NCBI GenBank assembly: GCA_020634395.1
Contig: JACKBU010000041.1
Coordinates: 1-28,394 of the forward strand
Direction of reading: 5' to 3'
Length of the DNA stretch: 28,394 nucleotides
Origin: Ardenticatenaceae bacterium
Lineage (GTDB): Bacteria; Chloroflexota; Anaerolineae; Promineifilales; Promineifilaceae
Notes under the pieces: model-generated
Told to the model about the DNA's origin: nothing
The model's database searches: none
Seen by the model: only the letters and a program-made list of their open reading frames with translations
In this document: piece by piece, positions 22,974 through 28,394 of the stretch
Position numbering within the stretch: position 1 is the first letter of the stretch
Layout of the letters: each line of letters starts with the position of its first letter
Translations under genes and position numbers: made by a program

Positions 22974-23066
22974 ATGATACGCATCGCCGGGCACATGGAC
23001 ACACGCTGGCTAGATTGGTTTGATGGACTGGAGATGCACTATTTGCTAGATGGTAACGGTTGGTGA
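22974..23066 (+). pseudogene. Stub of a small W-x-D-W-F-type hypothetical protein
   Basis: Thirty codons, MIRIAGHMDTRWLDWFDGLE and then MHYLLDGNGW, before TGA. It resembles, from memory, the first half of a roughly 70-80-aa hypothetical protein found in Chloroflexota and relatives (an IRxxGxxDxRWxDWFxGL pattern). The second half is replaced at about 23047-23065 by a CPBP fragment read in another frame, so a deletion or recombination joined the two. The family has no known function. Confidence 0.45.
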
Positions 23067-23373
23067 AGAAACCCTATTTCGCGGTTACGTCTTTGGCAAT
23101 TTGCGCCGATCTGGCTTTTCATTTTAGCGAGCCGGATTCATCTCCATGTTGATCTTTGCCGCCGTGCATTTGTTCCTCTTTGTGCCAAATCTATTCATCA
23201 TCGGTCTGCTGGGCACATTGATAGCCGTGGCAGTCGTCTTCCCCATGGCCTACCTGTTTGAGCGAGGCACCAACACCATTTGGGCCCCGACCGTCCTACA
23301 CGTGGCCACCCACGCCATTCGCCCAGTGGATATTCCGGAACCGTTTTACATGACGGCCGTAACCAGTCCATGA
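23050..23373 (+). pseudogene. CPBP protease pseudogene (5'-truncated, in-frame stop)
   Basis: In one frame from 23050 the text is MVTVGEETLFRGYVFGNLRR, then SGFSF, a TAG at 23125-23127, then RAGFISMLIFAAVHLFLF and more to VTSP. EETLFRG and AAVHL are the first two CPBP motifs, so the amber codon sits inside a membrane segment where family members have residues such as Trp or Gln. The N-terminal membrane segments are missing. The 3' part contains one ACGGCCGT. The gene is dead unless the stop is read through. Confidence 0.75.
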
Positions 23374-23409
23374 CTGAAAGAGATATGGAAAAATTAGGAG
23401 GAACAGATC

Positions 23410-24207
23410 ATGAAGCGAATGAAGAAATTAGCAGCCCAAAACCCGATTGTCTTCGGACTTATCATTTTCCTGGGCCTTTTCCTGACGGTAATCATTTCTG
23501 CATTATTAGCGAATCAGTGGCCAGCCGAGTCTCCGGGCTGGTATATCACCGCGACGGCCGTGAGGGTGGTTTCAATCATCATTTTGTTGGCGCTGCTTTC
23601 CGGCCTGGGCTGGCTGAGTGGAGCTGGCTTTCTATGGTTAGGTCGGCTGCAAACCTGGCTGCTTATCATTCTGCCACTAGTCTATGCCATCGTGGTGACC
23701 GCCTATGCCATGACTGGTCATCTCGACTTCAGTGTTTCTGAGTCGGGATTAAGTGTCACGGTGGCCCTCTTCATTATAACGGCTGCTTTTTTGGAGGAAA
23801 TTGCTTTTCGCGGCTTGATTCTGCACGCCTTCGTCCGCGTGTGGGGTGAGACCAATCGTGGTTTCGTCAAGGCTGTTTTGGTGGCCGCCCTCTTTTTTGG
23901 CGCCTATCACCTTATCAACATCCTTGGCGGTTTGCCTCTGCCGGAGGTTCTCTTACAAAGTGCGGTCAACTTTTCTATGGGCATATTTCTGGGAGGTCTG
24001 GTGTTGTACGGCCGTAGCATATACCCCGTTGTTTTCTTCCACGTTTGTTGGAATATGGCCGGTTACCTGAATCTGACCGACAGCACTGCCTGGGGTTCAT
24101 CCGCTTCCTGGCTGATGCTGACTGTCTTATGTGTGCCCCTGGCCATTTTCGGATTTTATCTCTTGCGTGATATGCGGCAGCGTTCTCTGGAACTTGAAAC
24201 TGCCTGA
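23410..24207 (+). CDS. CPBP-family intramembrane protease, copy 2
   Basis: A 265-aa membrane protein with the CPBP motifs FLEEIAFRGLIL (Glu129-Glu130, Arg134), FFGAYHLIN (His167) and VVFFHVCWNMAGY near the end. Hydrophobic segments include VFGLIIFLGLFLTVIISALL, SIIILLALLSGLGWL and TWLLIILPLVYAIVVTAYAM. A strong AGGAGG precedes the ATG at about 8 nt. It follows the CPBP pseudogene closely and precedes a third copy. It is less similar to copy 1 than the shared motifs suggest; the N-terminal half is its own. The substrate is unknown. Confidence 0.9.
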   Translation: MKRMKKLAAQNPIVFGLIIFLGLFLTVIISALLANQWPAESPGWYITATAVRVVSIIILLALLSGLGWLSGAGFLWLGRLQTWLLIILPLVYAIVVTAYAMTGHLDFSVSESGLSVTVALFIITAAFLEEIAFRGLILHAFVRVWGETNRGFVKAVLVAALFFGAYHLINILGGLPLPEVLLQSAVNFSMGIFLGGLVLYGRSIYPVVFFHVCWNMAGYLNLTDSTAWGSSASWLMLTVLCVPLAIFGFYLLRDMRQRSLELETA

Positions 24208-24293
24208 AAAAGCAGGGGATTCCTCCTGCGTGGATGCACCCGGTATGGCAGTGGTTTGCCTGGTCATTGAGGTGGGTCTACTACTTAACTTCT

Positions 24294-24361
24294 CCAAATA
24301 CTACCTCACAACTCTCCTTTGGTATACCTCGTTCTTCGCCGCGCCGGGGTATGATGTCGCT
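24294..24361 (+). promoter_or_regulatory. Conserved 68-bp promoter region, copy B
   Basis: This is the gap-free counterpart of 21933-22000, with the same CTCTCCTTTGGTATACCT core and GGTATGATGTCGC containing the -10 TATGAT. It lies about 60 nt upstream of the CPBP gene at 24420. The identical spacing of core and -10 suggests shared regulation, or duplication together with the downstream gene. Confidence 0.6.
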
Positions 24362-24419
24362 CATCAACCATTCTACGTCGCCCGAGACCTTATCTAACAG
24401 AAATCACAAGGAGAATATC

Positions 24420-25262
24420 ATGTTTTCAAATCTATCTGACCTCAAAAAAGCGGGCTTCTTTTATGGCCTGGTTATGGTGCTGACCACAAGCGTGTGCCTG
24501 TTGTTTCGCCTGCTGGCTCCGGACTCGGAACTCGTGGTCCTCGTGCATAATCTGACACCTGTGCTGGCGACAATCCTCATGTTATATGTCTTTACGCGTG
24601 ATGGGTATGCAAAAGACGGCCGTTTCTCTTTAGGTTTGCGCCGCGCCGGCTGGCGTTACTGGGGATTAGCCCTGCTGCTGCCGCTGCTTGTCCTGGGAGT
24701 TAGCTACGGGCTGGCCTGGATTAGCGGGGCAGTTACATGGGCCATGCCCACAGAAAGCGGCTGGCTGCGCACACTCTTGCTGGACCTGTCAATCGGTTTG
24801 CTGGTTACCACACTCTTCGCCTTGTCCGAAGAAATCGGCTTTCGCGGTTGTATGCTGCCACGCATGTTGCGCTTAGGGACAACACGAGCGCTTATTCTTT
24901 CCGGCTTCCTGTTTGCCACGTACCATTTGCCGGTCATCTTCCTGACTCCGTTTTTTATGAATGAAGGCAGCCGCTTACTGACCATTCCCATATTTCTGCT
25001 GGTGCTAACAGCCGCCGGTGTCATTTATGGTGCGCTGCGCCTGGCAGCGGACAGTATCTGGCCCAGTACGATTATGCACGGTGTGTCCAACTCATTTCTA
25101 GGCATAGTTGGCAGTATGACCGTGCTTAGTTCGCCTGCCGCCATTTATCTGGTGGGCGAAAGCGGGATGATTACGCTGGTGATCACCACAGCAGTTGCGC
25201 TGTGGATGTTGCGGCGGCGGGATACGGCCGTTCAACGCATCCCCGCGCTGGATCAATCATGA
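24420..25262 (+). CDS. CPBP-family intramembrane protease, copy 3
   Basis: A 280-aa membrane protein with LSEEIGFRGCMLPRML (Glu137-Glu138, Arg142), FLFATYHLPV (His169) and STIMHGVSNSFLG near the C-terminus, the three CPBP motifs. About eight hydrophobic segments are present. AGGAGA lies about 7 nt before the ATG at 24420; the frame continues upstream to 24234, but that part overlaps the conserved promoter and is not family-like. The conserved upstream region links its control to copy 1. The C-terminal tail (RRRDTAVQRIPALDQS) includes one ACGGCCGT. Confidence 0.9.
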   Translation: MFSNLSDLKKAGFFYGLVMVLTTSVCLLFRLLAPDSELVVLVHNLTPVLATILMLYVFTRDGYAKDGRFSLGLRRAGWRYWGLALLLPLLVLGVSYGLAWISGAVTWAMPTESGWLRTLLLDLSIGLLVTTLFALSEEIGFRGCMLPRMLRLGTTRALILSGFLFATYHLPVIFLTPFFMNEGSRLLTIPIFLLVLTAAGVIYGALRLAADSIWPSTIMHGVSNSFLGIVGSMTVLSSPAAIYLVGESGMITLVITTAVALWMLRRRDTAVQRIPALDQS

Positions 25263-25296
25263 TGCCTGCCGGGTGAATGGTGGGGAAATCTTGAAA

Positions 25297-25983
25297 ATGA
25301 AAAATAAACCGTTAACTATCTCTTTAACCCTTGTCAGTTTAACGATTGCCTTCCTCGGATTGTTCACAGCCTGCAGTGGCAACGGTGATCCAATGAAGAC
25401 AGTGAGTGGTTCGGGTAATGTAATTACGGAAGAGCGACCGGTGAGTGGCTTTACGGCCGTTTTGCTGCAAGGTGTTGGCCAGGTGGTAATTGACCAAACT
25501 GACAAAGAATCGCTAAGCATTACCGCCGACGATAACCTGCTGCCTTATATCAAAACCAGCGTGCAAGAAGACAAGCTCATCATCAGCGTCAAGGGAAACA
25601 CTCTCTTGAATAATGTCACCGAGCTGACTTACCACGTCACGGTAGAGTCCATCGACAGTGTGGAACTGGACGGCGCGGGCAGCATTGAGGTAAGCCATCT
25701 GGATACGGATGACTTTCAGGTGAATCTGAATGGCGCCGGGAACATTGCTGTTTTTGGTAGGGCAGACAAACAAACCGTAGAAATCGACGGTGCCGGGACT
25801 TATAACGCCGAAGATCTGGTAAGCCAGGAGGCTACTGTGCGGCACCGCGGCGCTGGCGTGGCTGTGGTGAATGTCAGCGATCAACTAGATGTGCGCATTG
25901 ATGGCCTGGGAACGGTGGACTACATTGGCGATCCTGATGTTACTCAAAAGATCAATGGGACGGGCGCGGTGCAACAGCGGTGA
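25297..25983 (+). CDS. Lipoprotein with GIN / DUF2807 adhesin-like domain
   Basis: About 228 aa. A lipoprotein signal ends at LFTACSG, with Cys26 as the lipidation site. The rest is a putative auto-transporter-adhesin head GIN domain: VSGSGNVITEERPVSGFTAV near the start, then YHVTVESIDSVELDGAGSIE, LNGAGNIAVFG and IDGAGTYNAEDL repeats with the G-(A/S)-G turn of the beta-helix. This family is found on cell surfaces and its function is unclear. The ATG at 25297 starts the signal peptide; a TTG two codons earlier at 25291 is closer to GGGGA and could be the true start. It follows the third CPBP gene by 34 bp, perhaps cotranscribed. Confidence 0.85.
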   Translation: MKNKPLTISLTLVSLTIAFLGLFTACSGNGDPMKTVSGSGNVITEERPVSGFTAVLLQGVGQVVIDQTDKESLSITADDNLLPYIKTSVQEDKLIISVKGNTLLNNVTELTYHVTVESIDSVELDGAGSIEVSHLDTDDFQVNLNGAGNIAVFGRADKQTVEIDGAGTYNAEDLVSQEATVRHRGAGVAVVNVSDQLDVRIDGLGTVDYIGDPDVTQKINGTGAVQQR

Positions 25984-26148
25984 TGTGCTGAGAGTCTCAA
26001 AAGTAACTGCTATGGGACGGTCAACCTCTAATTGCTGGCGCACAGGGCTAACGGTTGCGGACACGGCCGTAGAAGATGATGTGCAAACGGCCGTTTTCCC
26101 CTAAATGAGAAGAGAAGGTGGCGGATTGCTTAATGTAAGGAACAAAAC
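25984..26148. other. Short intergenic region, no gene seen
   Basis: About 165 bp between the GIN lipoprotein and the alpha/beta hydrolase. It holds two ACGGCCGT palindromes only 24 bp apart (26063 and 26087) and the ribosome site of the next gene. No recognisable coding text was found. Confidence 0.4.
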
Positions 26149-27186
26149 ATGAACGATCATCCAACAACCAACAGCAGGGGACAAAAAAGAGGGTGCCGGT
26201 TTTGGCTATTAACGGGTTTGTTAGGCGTGGTCCTGACTGTGGCGGCATTGTTGTTGGCGGGTGCTGTTTATCAGGCCCTAACCACTAGAGCAGATGCCCG
26301 TCATTATCCGGCGCCAGGTGAGATGGTTGATGTAGGCGGCTACAAGCTGCATGTATACTGCACCGGATCCGGTAGCCCAACCGTGATTCTCGATGCGCTC
26401 TTTCCTGGCACGGTCTCAAATTGGGCCTGGGTGCAGCCAGAAATTGCCCAGACGACACGTGTATGTGCCTACGACCGGGCCGGGCTGGGCTGGAGTGACA
26501 GCGGTCCGGAGCCATATGATGCACGAAAGCAGGCCCAGGAATTGCATGTCTTGCTTACCAAGGCGCACATTTCTGGGCCATTCATCCTGGTCGGTCATTC
26601 CCTCGGCGGCCTGACTGTACGTATGTTTGCCGATCAGTATCCTGATGAAGTGGCCGGCATGGTGCTGATTGAGGGGACAAATCCTGACACTTGGAATCGG
26701 CTGGGACTGCCCGAAGGCGTTGGCGCGGACCGCAACCAATTAGCCATCGCCCCATTTCTGGCAAAAATCGGTCTTTTTCGCCTGGGTCTGATTCCCTTGC
26801 CCTATGCCGCAGATCCTGATTTACCACGCCAACAGCAGTTGGAACTACAAGCGTTCTTCGACTCGGCAAAATCCCTGGAAACAGTCCGTGCTGTGGACAA
26901 TTCATTTTCCAGCTCGCTGGACCAAGTTCGGCAAGCGGCAGACTTGGGCCCAAAACCACTGGCTATTGTTTTAGGCAGTAAGGGAGATGGTTCTCAGGCG
27001 CTGTTGCAAGATTTATTTGCCCAGCAGCAGGCAATGTCGCCAGACAGTTTTACCAGTGTTATTGAGGGCGCAACCCATGCCGGATTGGTGGACAATCAGC
27101 AGCACGCACACCAAACAAGTGCTGTTATTCAACAAGTGATAGAGGCTGTGCGTACAGGGCAACCTCTCCCCCTAACCCCGCCCTGA
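26149..27186 (+). CDS. Membrane-anchored alpha/beta hydrolase
   Basis: A 345-aa protein with one N-terminal membrane segment (FWLLTGLLGVVLTVAALLLAGAV, residues 18-40) and an alpha/beta hydrolase fold outside or at the membrane. The nucleophile elbow is LVGHSLGGLTVRMF with Ser151. The N-terminal strand and oxyanion region is PTVILDALFPGTVSNWAWVQ, then VCAYDRAGLGWSDSG, and the probable catalytic His is His310 in EGATHAGLVD. AAGGA lies about 8 nt before the ATG. Substrate specificity cannot be told. No ACGGCCGT falls within it. Confidence 0.92.
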   Translation: MNDHPTTNSRGQKRGCRFWLLTGLLGVVLTVAALLLAGAVYQALTTRADARHYPAPGEMVDVGGYKLHVYCTGSGSPTVILDALFPGTVSNWAWVQPEIAQTTRVCAYDRAGLGWSDSGPEPYDARKQAQELHVLLTKAHISGPFILVGHSLGGLTVRMFADQYPDEVAGMVLIEGTNPDTWNRLGLPEGVGADRNQLAIAPFLAKIGLFRLGLIPLPYAADPDLPRQQQLELQAFFDSAKSLETVRAVDNSFSSSLDQVRQAADLGPKPLAIVLGSKGDGSQALLQDLFAQQQAMSPDSFTSVIEGATHAGLVDNQQHAHQTSAVIQQVIEAVRTGQPLPLTPP

Positions 27187-27274
27187 TGATTAAAGTAGAC
27201 TTTTTTATGACGGAATAGGCTGTGAGGTCAAAGAGGCTGAATTAGATGGGATGCTAGCGAAGTAGGAGTTACAA

Positions 27275-27835
27275 ATGACTATTACCATCAAAAATCACGG
27301 CTCTGATAAGGGGCCATCCATAAGCGGCATCGCGTCAAGTGTGCTTTTCCTGGTAGTATTCGGCGTACTCTGGGCAGCCATAGGCATCAATGGCTTGCAG
27401 GGTTTTGACGAACCCCGGGTAGCCATTGGGATGCTGTTAATCGGGCTGGTGCTGCTTATTGCTAGCCTCTCATTAAGTTGGAAAACACGGCGATTACCGA
27501 ACCGCGCCGCAGAGAAAAAAGAGCCAGACAGACAACGTAAAAACAAATCGTTTCGCATCTGGCCCAAATACCTGAGTTTCATCATCAGCTTTCTGGTGGT
27601 CGGGAACTTTTGGATTGCCCACCACCGTTTTTCTTTGGTTACCCATTACGATAATCGGCTGCTCCTTGTCAATCTGTTGGTTTTGATGTCCATCGCTTTC
27701 ATCCCGTTCCCCACATCTATGATTAGTGAGAACGGTAACCGGACAGCAACCATTTTCTACGCTCTGAGTATTGCGACAACAGGGCTGCTCTGTCGGCATT
27801 ATTGTGGTGGTATGCTTCACGAAAAAATCGACTAA
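27275..27835 (+). CDS. Chimeric membrane protein: unknown 2TM N-terminus joined to TMEM175 part
   Basis: A 186-aa open frame with AGGAG about 7 nt before its ATG. Residues 1-90 contain two membrane segments (IASSVLFLVVFGVLWAAIGI and VAIGMLLIGLVLLIASLSLS) of a small membrane protein family I cannot name. From about residue 95 (IWPKYLSFIISFLVVGNF, then WIAHHRFSLVTHYDNRLLL and AFIPFPTSM) the text is TMEM175/DUF1211 potassium-channel family, starting at its second membrane segment. The TMEM175 start, with its channel-defining F-S-D motif in helix 1, is absent. The frame then shifts near 27782-27793 and ends LLCRHYCGG instead of continuing as TMEM175. A functional channel is unlikely. Confidence 0.7.
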   Translation: MTITIKNHGSDKGPSISGIASSVLFLVVFGVLWAAIGINGLQGFDEPRVAIGMLLIGLVLLIASLSLSWKTRRLPNRAAEKKEPDRQRKNKSFRIWPKYLSFIISFLVVGNFWIAHHRFSLVTHYDNRLLLVNLLVLMSIAFIPFPTSMISENGNRTATIFYALSIATTGLLCRHYCGGMLHEKID

Positions 27836-28017
27836 TCAAGAAGGATTTTGATAAGTAATTGGCCCGCCGCAATCTTTTTTCTATCCTGACAGTACCGGCG
27901 GTCTTTCTTCTTTCAATTGGACTCACCTTAATCAATCGTACTCTGGGGAAGCTTTCTTGGATTCTGACAGTTCCGGCTGCTCTTTCGTTTAAGATAAACC
28001 GCAGCCACATAAAATAA
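27784..28017 (+). pseudogene. Remaining 3' part of the TMEM175-family gene
   Basis: In the shifted frame the TMEM175 text goes on: ALSALLWWYASRKNRLIKKD, then a TAA at 27856-27858, then LARRNLFSILTVPAVFLLSI, GLTLINRTLGKLSWILTVP and a final stop at 28015-28017. So the original gene has a frameshift and a nonsense codon besides the missing N-terminus. Words near 27892-27918 and 27961-27988 are similar (ILTVPA twice) because the two helices carry similar text. Confidence 0.7.
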
Positions 28018-28047
28018 ACGTGACTATTACTTTTTAGGAGAAGTCAT

Positions 28048-28394
28048 ATGAACACACAATATTTTACGCGCTCTGAGGGAACATTAGCCTACACCGACTA
28101 TGGTGGCAATGGCGACCTCGTTATCATGGTGCCGGGCATGGGTGCGCTGCGCAGTGAATATCGTTTCCTGGCGCCTCAACTTAAGGAAGCCGGCTTTCAT
28201 CCGGTGGCGGTTGATTTGCGCGGCCACGGTGAATCCAGTGTGCCCTGGGCCGTTTATGATGTACCTTCTGTAGGCGAGGACATTTTAGCCCTGATTGAAT
28301 ATCTGGATTATGGCCCGGCTCACATCATTGCCACCTCATTTTCACCGGCTGCGGCGGTGTGGGCAGCTGTGGAACGGCCGTCGGCCATCCATTC
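28048..28394 (+). CDS. Alpha/beta hydrolase, partial at window end
   Basis: An open frame from an ATG at 28048 that runs off the window with no stop; 115 codons are visible. AGGAG lies about 8 nt upstream. The text fits an alpha/beta hydrolase N-terminus: LAYTDYGGNGDLVIMVPGMG, LRSEYRFLAPQLKEAGFHPV, AVDLRGHGESS, GEDILALIEYLDYGPAHII and the elbow ATSFSPAAAVWAAVERPS. The elbow lacks the usual first and last Gly of G-x-S-x-G; it reads A-T-S-F-S, with Ser of the TSF triplet as the likely nucleophile. It contains an ACGGCCGT near its visible end. Confidence 0.85.
   Translation, partial: MNTQYFTRSEGTLAYTDYGGNGDLVIMVPGMGALRSEYRFLAPQLKEAGFHPVAVDLRGHGESSVPWAVYDVPSVGEDILALIEYLDYGPAHIIATSFSPAAAVWAAVERPSAIH

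Noticed and set aside
24208..24235. GCAGG/CCTGC hairpin after the second CPBP gene as terminator
   Set aside because: The stem is short and no T-tract follows, so it is not supported as a terminator.
27892..27988. Direct duplication of ILTVPA-coding DNA
   Set aside because: Both words fit successive helices of the TMEM175-like remnant, and the similarity is short, so a true duplication is not established.

Overview
The window looks like a piece of a Chloroflexota genome, perhaps near the filamentous Anaerolineae or Ardenticatenia lineages. This is inferred from the gene types: BTAD-AAA-TPR regulators, tandem 7TM sensor-like proteins, a SpoIIE/STAS module, CPBP proteases and ISL3 debris. No rRNA, tRNA or CRISPR array was seen. 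The octamer ACGGCCGT, often extended to AACGGCCGTT, occurs about 45 times by hand count. It is spread through unrelated genes on both strands and behaves like a highly iterated genomic palindrome.

Layout. (1) 1-840 is debris: a broken ISL3 transposase abutting the N-terminus of a truncated SpvB/Tc-toxin-like protein. (2) 840-3734, minus strand, is an operon of a SnoaL-like protein, a Gfo/Idh/MocA oxidoreductase and a cytokinin-dehydrogenase-like FAD oxidase. It is preceded by paired 11-bp-spaced direct repeats and a -10 box in the manner of SARP promoters. (3) 3886-7032, minus, is a 1048-aa BTAD-AAA-TPR regulator that probably controls that operon. (4) 7033-7768 holds remnants of a DUF3024 gene and of a dihydrofolate-reductase-like gene. 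(5) 7769-10193, minus, holds a phytoene-desaturase-like FAD protein and an unrecognised protein, separated by a repeat-rich spacer. (6) 10289-12720, minus, is a partner-switching module: two STAS antagonists and a GAF-SpoIIE-HATPase fusion. (7) 12755-16984, minus, holds three tandem 7TM sensor-like paralogs without output domains. (8) 17103-18468, minus, encodes a diheme cytochrome c and a small membrane protein. (9) 18641-21475, plus, encodes a second BTAD-AAA-TPR regulator whose end overlaps an orphan LuxR HTH gene. (10) 22150-28394, plus, is an accessory stretch: three CPBP proteases and a dead fourth, a GIN-domain lipoprotein, two alpha/beta hydrolases (the second cut by the window end) and a chimeric, decayed TMEM175-family gene.

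The most interesting signal is regulatory. Four minus-strand transcription units (starts at 12720, 15522, 16984 and 18468) share the same promoter architecture: GTAACG(T/G), 4 bp, (C/G)(A/G)GACG(G/T), exactly 8 bp, then a TA-rich -10 hexamer. This matches the geometry described for SARP activators. It suggests that the BTAD regulator at 18641 runs a regulon of membrane sensors, the SpoIIE switch and the cytochrome pair. Three genes (12720, 15522, 18641) have their ATG exactly 6 nt after the -10, which predicts leaderless transcripts.

A second theme is imperfect palindromes built from short degenerate words, with a different word in each copy. Two lie inside coding regions, where they encode interdomain linkers. 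All family assignments rest on motif recognition by eye; no database search was possible.
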